The notes below the pieces were generated by a model. It was not told where the DNA came from, ran no database searches, and saw only the letters and a list, made by a program, of their open reading frames with translations. The position numbers and the translations under genes are program-made. A DNA stretch of 8,598 bases, taken from NCBI GenBank assembly GCA_934675045.1, contig CAKUPI010000066.1, forward strand, positions 1-8,598. The letters are read 5' to 3'. How positions within the stretch are numbered: position 1 is the stretch's first letter; each line of letters starts with the position of its first letter. This document shows positions 1 to 4,723 of this stretch, one piece after another. This stretch comes from an uncultured Eubacteriales bacterium (GTDB taxonomy: Bacteria > Bacillota > Clostridia > Oscillospirales > Butyricicoccaceae).

Positions 1-73
1 CGGGAATAACCTTGCCCGTCTCGTCAAAGATCTGCGTCATGCCGACCTTTTTCCCGATAATTGCTTTCAGCAT
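1..73 (-). CDS. rplC: 50S ribosomal protein L3, N-terminal fragment
   Basis: The minus strand reads MLKAIIGKKVGMTQIFDETG, the invariant N-terminus of bacterial ribosomal protein L3, which organises the 3' half of 23S rRNA near the peptidyl transferase centre. Only 24 codons are in the window and the gene runs off the left edge. The ATG at 71-73 has a textbook ribosome binding site, AAGGAGGAA, at 78-86. It follows rpsJ by 76 nt on the same strand, the standard S10-operon order (rpsJ, rplC), so it should be co-transcribed from the promoter at 799-827. Identification is firm despite the short length because the GKKVGMTQ.F motif is diagnostic. Confidence 0.95.
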   Translation of the reverse strand, partial: MLKAIIGKKVGMTQIFDETGKVIP

Positions 74-149
74 GGTGTTCCTCCTTCAGGTTATTGGTTG
101 GGTTTCCCCAACTTGACCCGCCCGCTGTGCGGGCACGGGTTGCTTCCTT
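74..149 (-). other. rpsJ-rplC intercistronic region with two stem-loops
   Basis: On the transcribed (minus) strand this spacer holds two consecutive perfect 6-bp hairpins. The first is GCCCGC-ACA-GCGGGC (120-134). The second is GTTGGG-GAAA-CCCAAC (97-112), whose loop is a GNRA-type tetraloop. They are separated by about 7 nt, and the second ends about 10 nt upstream of the rplC ribosome binding site. Neither is followed by a U-tract, so they are not intrinsic terminators. They may stabilise or pace the operon mRNA; that role is inferred. Confidence 0.55.
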
Positions 150-461
150 TTACAGCTTGATCTCGATGTCGACGCCGGCCGGCAGGTCCAGGCTCATCAG
201 TGCTTCGACGGCCTTCTGGGTCGGGTTCAGAACGTCGATGAGGCGCTTGTGGGTGCGGCGCTCGAACTGCTCGCGGCTGTCCTTATATTTGTGAACGGCG
301 CGCAGGATGGTGACGACCTTCTTGTCGGTCGGCAGGGGGATGGGGCCGGAGACCTCGACGCCGGCGCGCTTGGCCGTCTCGACGATTTTTTCGGCAGCCT
401 GATCGATGAGCTGGTGGTCATAGGCTTTCAGTCTGATGCGGATTTTCTGCATGTCTGCCAT
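150..461 (-). CDS. rpsJ: 30S ribosomal protein S10 (NusE)
   Basis: A 103-residue protein, the usual S10 length. It opens with [20 protein letters not shown], the canonical S10 start, and carries the conserved GPIPLPT loop (about residues 40-46), [17 protein letters not shown] (about 57-73) and the C-terminal [14 protein letters not shown]10 sits in the 30S head and, as NusE, also links NusB/NusG to RNA polymerase in antitermination. The ATG at 459-461 is preceded by AAGGAGGA about 10 nt upstream, and an in-frame internal Met at codon 4 is a weaker alternative. It is the first gene of the operon, with rplC following 76 nt later. Transcription probably begins near 792, giving an unusually long leader. 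Confidence 0.97.
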   Translation of the reverse strand: MADMQKIRIRLKAYDHQLIDQAAEKIVETAKRAGVEVSGPIPLPTDKKVVTILRAVHKYKDSREQFERRTHKRLIDVLNPTQKAVEALMSLDLPAGVDIEIKL

Positions 462-798
462 GTGCTGTTTTCCTCCTTGGTACTTTCATACAATGTTTTT
501 TGGCGACATTGTACGGCGGAAAGCGTGCCACGCTACCGTGTGTATCGCGTTTTGGGCATAAAAGAAACCGGGATACACGCTTGGCTCCGGCATTACAAGA
601 CAGACGTTGGTTTCCGGCCGGGCTTGCCGGTCTGTGACCGGTAGTTCCCCGCTTTCATGGAGACTCGTCTGTTTTCAGCTCTCTGCCGCCCGATTGTCGG
701 ACTTACTCGGCCGAAGTTACCCGCCCGCGGGCGGCAATCTCCGGCTTCATCGCGTTTGCGCGCAGTTATAGCATGTCTTGCACAACAGGCGCTTTTAT
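462..798 (-). promoter_or_regulatory. Structured untranslated leader of the S10 operon mRNA
   Basis: About 330 nt separate the predicted transcription start (near 792) from rpsJ, with no convincing gene on either strand. On the minus strand a 10-bp stem (nine Watson-Crick pairs, one wobble) can form between 728-737 and 683-692. It competes with a perfect 14-bp palindrome at 721-734 (CCGCCCGCGGGCGG). Further hairpins are CCGGT/ACCGG at 627-631/637-641, a 7-bp pair 540-546/572-578, and a perfect 8-bp TACAATGT/ACATTGTA stem at 489-496/506-513 only about 10 nt upstream of the rpsJ ribosome binding site. Ribosomal protein operons are often controlled through such leaders. No known leader class is recognised here, and the structures come from eye inspection only. 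Confidence 0.55.
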
Positions 799-827
799 AT
801 GATACTATACCGGCCGGGCATTGTCAA
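799..827 (-). promoter_or_regulatory. Sigma-A-type promoter of the S10 operon
   Basis: Minus strand: TTGACA (-35, 822-827), a 17-nt spacer, and TATCAT (-10, 799-804), followed by an A/T-rich start region. A perfect -35 and optimal spacing make this a strong housekeeping promoter, as expected for ribosomal protein genes. The start site should be close to 791-793. Confidence 0.8.
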
Positions 828-925
828 GGATTTTCTTGAAAAATCGCAGCATTTTCCCCTTTTTTTCTCCTTCCCTCTCTTTCTTTGCACATCGTGCATT
901 TTTTGGTCATACCGCACAACTTTGG
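828..925. other. Spacer between divergent promoters with a 35-nt homopyrimidine tract
   Basis: No coding potential is seen. Positions 852-886 consist only of C and T on the plus strand, so the minus strand is an uninterrupted purine run. Immediately after lies the short inverted repeat TGCAC-ATC-GTGCA (886-898) and then six Ts. The stem is too short to be a confident terminator; it could be an operator for the plus-strand promoter, whose -35 is 28 nt further on. Its function is not known. Confidence 0.4.
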
Positions 926-954
926 TTGACTTTTCCGAAAATCTGTTGTATCCT
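926..954 (+). promoter_or_regulatory. Sigma-A-type promoter of the cysteine-rich secreted protein cassette
   Basis: Plus strand TTGACT (-35, 926-931), a 17-nt spacer and TATCCT (-10, 949-954). Transcription should start near 961, about 45 nt upstream of the first candidate leader ORF. It is divergent from the S10 operon promoter, with about 100 nt between the two -35 boxes. Confidence 0.7.
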
Positions 955-1007
955 TTTATTGTAACAGCATAGTACATTGCCGCACCCGGCTGAAAGGAGT
1001 GAGTCCC

Positions 1008-1088
1008 ATGGATTTTTTCCGGCTCACGCGCCCTTGCCTTCTGCTGCGGCGCGTCAGCCCTTCCCGGACAAGAATTGCAACCACATGA
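1008..1088 (+). CDS. Putative 26-residue leader peptide
   Basis: A short ORF starting at ATG 1008-1010 with a good ribosome binding site (AAAGGAG at about 993-999, 9 nt before the start). The product begins MDFFRLTRPCLLLRR and is rich in Arg and Leu, with no recognised domain. Its TGA overlaps an ATG (ATGA at 1085-1088) that opens a six-codon frame (MKTEL, then TAA at 1100-1102). That TAA overlaps the ribosome binding site of the next gene. The chain suggests translational coupling or leader control of the secreted-protein cassette, which is inference. It may alternatively be a spurious ORF; the main support is the quality of its ribosome binding site and its position directly after the promoter. 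Confidence 0.45.
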   Translation: MDFFRLTRPCLLLRRVSPSRTRIATT

Positions 1089-1114
1089 AAACGGAATTGT
1101 AAAAGGAGGATTAT

Positions 1115-1429
1115 CTGAAAACGAAAAGAACTTTCGCCTTTATTTTGACGTTAATGCTTCTCGTTCCTACCGTTATGAGCTTTATCTTTGCAGGAGCGCC
1201 CGCAATAGAGCCTGCGCGTTGGGAGCCTTGCCCGGAATGCGATGGTCCTATGCACTTCTCCACCGAGTACAGTTCATGGGTTACTACGGGCTTTCAACTT
1301 TGCCCCAAAAACCCCAATTACAACGATCAGGTGCAAAAACGCAACGTCTACCAAATGATGACATGCGCTCGATGCGGCTACGGCTATACCACCACAACCA
1401 TTGAAACGAAGGTAAACTGCACTCATTAG
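1115..1429 (+). CDS. Small secreted six-cysteine protein, paralogue 1 (CTG start)
   Basis: Not a recognised family. The frame is open from 1103 to the TAG at 1427-1429. A strong ribosome binding site, AAAGGAGGA (1102-1110), lies 4 nt before CTG at 1115-1117, and starting there gives an ideal signal peptide (MKTKRTFAFILTLMLLVPTV, then cleavage near AGA-PA at about residues 26-30). TTG at 1145 or ATG at 1154 would remove the basic N-region and would have no ribosome binding site. The 104-residue precursor has cysteines at 39, 42, 63, 84, 87 and 102 (CPEC, CARC) and the signature NPNYNDQVQKR at 66-76 shared with the next two genes. Two CxxC pairs suggest a metal-binding or disulfide-bonded exported domain. 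The coding sequence is visibly less GC-rich than paralogues 2 and 3. The stop codon overlaps the ribosome binding site of the next gene, implying coupling. Confidence 0.75.
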   Translation: MKTKRTFAFILTLMLLVPTVMSFIFAGAPAIEPARWEPCPECDGPMHFSTEYSSWVTTGFQLCPKNPNYNDQVQKRNVYQMMTCARCGYGYTTTTIETKVNCTH

Positions 1430-1442
1430 GAGGTGAACACCT

Positions 1443-1937
1443 GTGTACAAACGTGCGGCTGCCATGATCTTTGCCGCCCTTGCGGCGCTGTGCTCGCTCG
1501 TTCCCGCCACCGTTTTGGCCGCACCCGCGAGCGAAGCCCTGCCGCCCGGCCTTGAGATCCGTCTGGAAATCAACACCCCCAAGCCCAAAATCTACGACCC
1601 GGAGCGCGACATGTGGCAGGAAGTCGGCAGCGACGGCTGGTTCCGCCGGATCGACACGCCGCGGACCCCTCCGCCCGAGGGCGACGCGCTCTGGACCGAT
1701 GTCCCCGAGGGCGCGGTGTGCCGCCGCTGCGGCAGCGCACTTTTTCTGGACTCCTACCGGCTCAGCAATCGCTGGCTGACGACAAGCTTTTCCCGCTGCC
1801 CCCGCAACCCGAACTTCAATGACCAGGTGCAGCAGCGCGTCATCTTTCAGAACATCCTCTGCACCGACGAGGAATGTCAGCTTCTTTACGGCGATCAGCT
1901 CTTTGTCGAGTGGCGCACCCTTTGCAAGCAGCACTGA
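1443..1937 (+). CDS. Small secreted six-cysteine protein, paralogue 2
   Basis: A 164-residue precursor starting at GTG 1443, with AGGAGGTG at about 1428-1435 that overlaps the stop of paralogue 1. Residues 1-26 form a signal peptide (MYKRAAAMIFAALAALCSLV, cleavage after VLA). Residues 30-88 are a Pro- and acid-rich linker absent from paralogue 1. The conserved domain follows, with Cys 93, 96, 119, 140, 145 and 161 and the signature NPNFNDQVQQR at 122-132. The gap between the third and fourth cysteines is exactly 20 residues, as in the other two copies. It differs in having C-x4-C (CTDEEC) where the others have C-x2-C, which could alter metal or disulfide geometry. The function is unknown; the protein is probably exported and acts outside the membrane. 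Confidence 0.85.
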   Translation: MYKRAAAMIFAALAALCSLVPATVLAAPASEALPPGLEIRLEINTPKPKIYDPERDMWQEVGSDGWFRRIDTPRTPPPEGDALWTDVPEGAVCRRCGSALFLDSYRLSNRWLTTSFSRCPRNPNFNDQVQQRVIFQNILCTDEECQLLYGDQLFVEWRTLCKQH

Positions 1938-1955
1938 CCGTTTGTGTATATGCCG

Positions 1956-1985
1956 ATCTGTGCGCGCTCCCTTTGCCGCGCAGAT
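1956..1985 (+). other. Intercistronic stem-loop between paralogues 2 and 3
   Basis: A 9-bp stem (one G-U pair) between ATCTGTGCG (1956-1964) and CGCGCAGAT (1977-1985), with a 12-nt loop. No U-tract follows, so full termination is unlikely. It could attenuate, or protect the upstream mRNA. It ends about 10 nt before the ribosome binding site of paralogue 3. Confidence 0.4.
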
Positions 1986-2006
1986 TCCCTGTGAAAGGCG
2001 GTGCCT

Positions 2007-2435
2007 ATGAAACGAATACTCATTTGCCTGCTGGCCTGCCTTGCGGCCCTTTTGCCGCTGTCCTTTCTGGCCGCGGCCGATACCGCAGCGCCCACCGGCG
2101 TCAACCTCGGCGCCGGGCAGGAACCGAAACAGTTTGTCCCCGGACCCGTGACCGAAAAGCGCGAGTACGCAAGCGTCCGCTGGACCGCGCCCAAGGGCGA
2201 AAAATGCACCTTCTGCGGCAGCAGCAGTCTCCTTTTGGAAAACTACGAATCGAGCTGGGGCGCCTTTGAGTTTATCCGCTGCACCGAAAACCCGCTGCTC
2301 AACGACTCGCATCAGGATCGAATCGTCATTCAGCAGGTCTATTGCGAAAACTGCGACTTTTTGCAGCGCAAGCAGTTTGTCCGCGAAACGCGCGTTGTGT
2401 GCACCAGCGAGCGCTACCAGCTCGTCCCGCGCTGA
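2007..2435 (+). CDS. Small secreted six-cysteine protein, paralogue 3
   Basis: A 142-residue precursor. ATG 2007 is preferred over the in-frame GTG at 2001 because AAGGCGG (1995-2001) lies 5 nt upstream of it. The signal peptide is MKRILICLLACLAALLPLSF with cleavage near LAAA-DT (about residue 24), followed by a variable linker to about residue 62. The conserved domain has Cys 67, 70, 92, 113, 116 and 132 (CTFC, CENC) and the degenerate signature NPLLNDSHQDR at 95-105. It keeps the Ser-Trp pair before the third cysteine and the 20-residue gap between cysteines 3 and 4, but is the most diverged copy. It ends the cassette 26 nt before a strong terminator. There is no lipobox, sortase motif or catalytic signature, and the family is unrecognised. 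Confidence 0.85.
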   Translation: MKRILICLLACLAALLPLSFLAAADTAAPTGVNLGAGQEPKQFVPGPVTEKREYASVRWTAPKGEKCTFCGSSSLLLENYESSWGAFEFIRCTENPLLNDSHQDRIVIQQVYCENCDFLQRKQFVRETRVVCTSERYQLVPR

Positions 2436-2461
2436 CGGCGCTGTCCCATGCCCGCGCAAAA

Positions 2462-2490
2462 GCCCCCGTTCCCAGAGCCGGAACGGGGGC
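2462..2490. terminator. Bidirectional intrinsic terminator after the secreted-protein cassette
   Basis: A perfect 11-bp stem, GCCCCCGTTCC (2462-2472) with GGAACGGGGGC (2480-2490), and a 7-nt loop. The plus strand continues GTTCTTTG; the minus strand continues with TTTT. It can serve the cassette and, on the minus strand, anything ending at the citF-like remnant at 2511. It may be the original terminator of citF. Confidence 0.8.
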
Positions 2491-2510
2491 GTTCTTTGTG
2501 AAAGCGGGGC

Positions 2511-2565
2511 TTACTCTATATTATAAATGGTGTCCAGATGGCTGCCGTCGCGGTACAGCACCTCG
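2511..2565 (-). repeat. 55-bp direct repeat, copy 1 (citF 3'-end remnant)
   Basis: This stretch matches 3314-3368 at 53 of 55 positions, in the same orientation. The second copy is the actual 3' end of citF including its stop codon. The two differences, at 2515 and 2519, are both G-to-A on the coding strand and change the last two residues from VG to IE. Outside the 55 bp the flanks are unrelated on both sides. Confidence 0.9.
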
Positions 2566-2627
2566 TAATGAGCCTCTGCCGTATCAAAAACAGCTCCTGT
2601 TTTACTCCATTTTTTATTTTTTACCAT
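2511..2627 (-). pseudogene. citF 3' remnant fused to a short AT-rich frame (38 codons)
   Basis: On the minus strand an ATG at 2625-2627 opens a 38-codon frame ending at 2511. The last 17 residues, EVLYRDGSHLDTIYNIE, copy the citF C-terminus (EVLYRDGSHLDTIYNVG). The first 21 residues come from AT-rich sequence unrelated to citF. No ribosome binding site precedes the ATG. I read it as a truncated relic of citF left by an insertion or duplication, not a working gene. Expression as a tiny fusion peptide cannot be excluded. Confidence 0.6.
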
Positions 2628-2644
2628 ACTTTTTTATTTTTCAA

Positions 2645-2672
2645 TTGACTTTTTAGTGCAATATTGTATAAT
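2645..2672 (+). promoter_or_regulatory. Sigma-A-type promoter upstream of the 31- and 159-codon genes
   Basis: TTGACT (2645-2650), a 16-nt spacer and a perfect TATAAT (2667-2672), in a strongly AT-rich stretch (about 2585-2700) that contrasts with the GC-rich surroundings. The start site should lie near 2679, about 30 nt before the first ORF. Confidence 0.75.
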
Positions 2673-2707
2673 GTACTTATATTATATATTTTACTGAGGT
2701 GATTCCA

Positions 2708-2803
2708 ATGCATTACTTGGTTAACAACTGGGCCTGGTTAAATCAGAACGCCGGCGTACTCAATGTAATGGAAATTTCGATATCGATCGATGAAAGTGTA
2801 TAA
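2708..2803 (+). CDS. Small 31-residue ORF overlapping the downstream gene
   Basis: Starts at ATG 2708-2710 with GAGGTG 8-10 nt upstream, just after a strong promoter. The product begins MHYLVNNWAWLNQN and has no recognised motif. Its stop (2801-2803) lies 11 nt inside the next gene, which starts at 2790 in another frame and has no ribosome binding site of its own. Its likely role is therefore to deliver ribosomes by translational coupling, or to act as a leader peptide. It is too short to identify by content. Confidence 0.5.
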   Translation: MHYLVNNWAWLNQNAGVLNVMEISISIDESV

Positions 2804-3269
2804 CAAAGCAAAGCACTTCTTCATGCCAGGCGGCAAAAAAAGGCTTATTCTTGTTTGTACTGTCCTTGCCGCTTTGCTGTCGGGCGCCGTCTGTTGGGCG
2901 AATACTCCGCAGGGAATCTGTTTTCGATACTTTGCCGTGGTCTTCCCCTTCGGCGCATCCGGCGAAGTTCTTTATGACTCACATGGGGGATTTTTAGGGG
3001 ACGGCATACGTCTGACGCGGTTTTCACTCGGTGAAAAGGCGGCCCCTCTGTCCGGCAAGGCGCGTCAGGCAGGCTGGCAGGCGCTTCCTTTCCCCGACTG
3101 GCTGACGCAGCATTACAGCGCCGCGAATGGGACACCGCCCGAAGCAGGGATTTGGCAGTACCGGGGCACAGGCGGCCACCTGCGCCCAGACGGAAAGCCG
3201 GGCAACTATGTGCTCGCTGTGCTGGACACGCAGGGCGAGGCCCTTTACATTCTGGAATACGATTCTTAA
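2790..3269 (+). CDS. Membrane-anchored hypothetical protein, 159 residues
   Basis: Not recognised with confidence. Residues 1-17 are basic, residues 18-37 form one hydrophobic segment (signal anchor or signal peptide), and the rest is predicted outside the membrane. A YDSHGGFLGDG motif at about 62-72 precedes a short beta-rich stretch. Similar HGGF.GDG motifs occur in uncharacterised clostridial exported proteins, as far as I recall. The C-terminus (NYVLAVLDTQGEALYILEYDS) looks like a beta strand pair. The start at 2790 lacks a ribosome binding site and lies inside the 31-codon ORF, so coupling is likely; Met12 (2823) is an alternative. It stands alone between two copies of the citF 3' end and ends directly at a 15-bp stem-loop. 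Confidence 0.75.
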   Translation: MKVYNKAKHFFMPGGKKRLILVCTVLAALLSGAVCWANTPQGICFRYFAVVFPFGASGEVLYDSHGGFLGDGIRLTRFSLGEKAAPLSGKARQAGWQALPFPDWLTQHYSAANGTPPEAGIWQYRGTGGHLRPDGKPGNYVLAVLDTQGEALYILEYDS

Positions 3270-3270
3270 G

Positions 3271-3305
3271 GAGAAGGGCCGTTCCGTAAAGGAACGGCCC
3301 TTCTC
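3271..3305. terminator. 15-bp stem-loop between convergent genes
   Basis: A perfect 15-bp inverted repeat, GAGAAGGGCCGTTCC (3271-3285) and GGAACGGCCCTTCTC (3291-3305), with a 5-nt loop. It begins 1 nt after the stop of the 159-residue gene and 8 nt after the citF stop on the other strand. Neither side has a good U-tract, so it may work as a strong but U-poor terminator or as an mRNA-protecting hairpin for both convergent transcripts. Its core CCGTTCC/GGAACGG is shared with the terminator at 2462-2490. Confidence 0.7.
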
Positions 3306-3313
3306 TCTGCGCA

Positions 3314-3368
3314 TTACCCTACATTATAAATGGTGTCCAGATGGCTGCCGTCGCGGTACAGCACCTCG
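3314..3368 (-). repeat. 55-bp direct repeat, copy 2 (authentic citF 3' end)
   Basis: Partner of 2511-2565 at 53 of 55 positions. Here it forms the last 18 codons and stop of intact citF. The outer edge coincides exactly with the stop codon. Confidence 0.9.
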
Positions 3369-4723
3369 GCCACGGGGCGATCGCCGCGCGCGATGGGCCG
3401 CGGCACGCCGGTCAGCGCCTCGGCGCGGGCCTTGAGCTCGTCGATGCCGCAGACGGGCAGGCCGGCGTCGCGCAGGCGCTGCGCCAGCTCCTTCTGCCGC
3501 GGGTTGACGGCGACGCCCTTCTGCGTGACCAGCACGTCGATGGTCTCGCCCGGCGTCGAAACGCAGGTGACGCGCTCGGTGACGATGGGCAGGCGCGCGC
3601 GCGACAGCGGCGCGATGATCATGGCCAGCCTGGCGCCGGCCGCCGTGTCGCTGTGTCCGCCCGAGCCGCCCATGATGCGGCCCTGCGAGTCGGTGTGCAC
3701 GTTGACGTTGAAGTCGAGGTCGATTTCGGTGGCGCCCAGAATGACGACGTCGAGGCTGTCGACGACGGCCGAGCGGGCGCCGGGGCTGGCGTAGTGCATG
3801 GCGGAAATCTCGCGGTGGCGCGGGTTTTGGCGGATGGACTCGACCGCCTTAAGGTCAAAGCACTGCACGTCGATCAGGGTTTCAAAGCAGCCCTCGTTGA
3901 GCATGTCGACCATGTAGCCGGTGATGCCGCCCAGGCCGAAGCTGCCCTGGATTTTTTCGCGCAGCATGATGTCCTTCAGGTACTTGGCGGCCGCCAGCGA
4001 CGCGCCGCCGGCGCCGGTCTGGAAGGAGAAGCCGTCTTTCAAAAGGCCCGAGGCGGCGATGACGCGGGCCGCCGTGTCGGCCATGACCAGCCCCACCGGG
4101 TCGCGGGTGATTTTGGTCGTGCCCGAGACAATGCCCGAAGGGTCGCCGATTTGGTCGACCTTGACGACGTAGTCGACGTGCGTTTCGTCAATCGACCAGT
4201 CCCTGAGCGGGTACGGCACCAGGTTGTCGGTGATGACGACGACTTTTTTGGCATACAGCGCGTCGGGGAAGGCGTAGCCCAGCGATCCGCAGGCCGAAGG
4301 GCCCGTTTTGCCGGTGCAGTTGCCCATCGTGTCGCTGGTCGGCGCGGCGATAAAGGCGACGTCGACGGGCGAGGCGCCGCGCTCGATGTCATAGGGGCGG
4401 CCGCCGTGGCTGCGGAACACGACCGGCTTTTGCAGCAGGCCGCGCGAAATGTGCGCGCCGAGGCCGCCGGCCATGTAGTCGGTTTCCAAGGCGCTGACCA
4501 CGCCCTGTTCGATGTGCCCGACAAGGGGCATGTGGGTGTCAAACAGCGACGAGGCGTTGACCGTCATGTGCCGCAGCCCCTGCCGGGCCACGGCGTCGAG
4601 CACCATGTTGAGCACATAGTCGCCGTTGCGCAGGTGGTGGTGGAACGAAATGGTCATGCCGTCGCGCAGGCCGCACTGGCGCACCGCCTCGTCGACCGAC
4701 GGCAGAAGTTTTTCCCTGTTCAT
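3314..4723 (-). CDS. citF: Citrate/citramalate lyase alpha subunit (CoA-transferase)
   Basis: The alpha subunit exchanges the acetyl group on the acyl carrier subunit for the incoming citrate or citramalate (acyl-ACP transferase, EC 2.8.3.10 type). The 469 residues align throughout with CitF: DGMTISFHHH (21-30), SHGGRPYD (105-112), GNCTGKTGPSACGSLGYA (134-151), FQTGAGGASLA (235-245), EIDLDFNVNV (333-342), GGSGGHSDT (352-360) and C-terminal YRDGSHLDTIYNVG. Relative to enterobacterial CitF (about 510 residues) it lacks the roughly 40-residue N-terminal extension, but all core motifs are present. The ATG overlaps the citE stop (ATGA at 4720-4723) and has a GGGAGG ribosome binding site inside citE. 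Being next to methylaspartate-pathway genes, it probably acts on citramalate. Confidence 0.92.
   Translation of the reverse strand: MNREKLLPSVDEAVRQCGLRDGMTISFHHHLRNGDYVLNMVLDAVARQGLRHMTVNASSLFDTHMPLVGHIEQGVVSALETDYMAGGLGAHISRGLLQKPVVFRSHGGRPYDIERGASPVDVAFIAAPTSDTMGNCTGKTGPSACGSLGYAFPDALYAKKVVVITDNLVPYPLRDWSIDETHVDYVVKVDQIGDPSGIVSGTTKITRDPVGLVMADTAARVIAASGLLKDGFSFQTGAGGASLAAAKYLKDIMLREKIQGSFGLGGITGYMVDMLNEGCFETLIDVQCFDLKAVESIRQNPRHREISAMHYASPGARSAVVDSLDVVILGATEIDLDFNVNVHTDSQGRIMGGSGGHSDTAAGARLAMIIAPLSRARLPIVTERVTCVSTPGETIDVLVTQKGVAVNPRQKELAQRLRDAGLPVCGIDELKARAEALTGVPRPIARGDRPVAEVLYRDGSHLDTIYNVG

Noticed and set aside
593..658. Possible 21-codon upstream ORF in the S10 leader, minus strand
   Set aside because: ATG 656-658 has no ribosome binding site and the sequence is largely taken up by stem-loops. 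It could be chance.
795..977. 60-codon minus-strand ORF across the divergent promoters
   Set aside because: It covers the S10 promoter and the purine tract, has a Lys/Arg-rich artefact composition and no ribosome binding site.
1284..2459. 391-codon minus-strand ORF opposite the secreted-protein genes
   Set aside because: The composition is shadow-like (Ala, Gly and Arg rich), with no ribosome binding site. The plus strand has three paralogous genes with signal peptides and ribosome binding sites.
3271..3305. Possibility that the 15-bp inverted repeat is a transposon end or MITE
   Set aside because: It is a single hairpin placed exactly between two convergent stop codons with no target duplication around it, so a terminator or mRNA-end hairpin is simpler.
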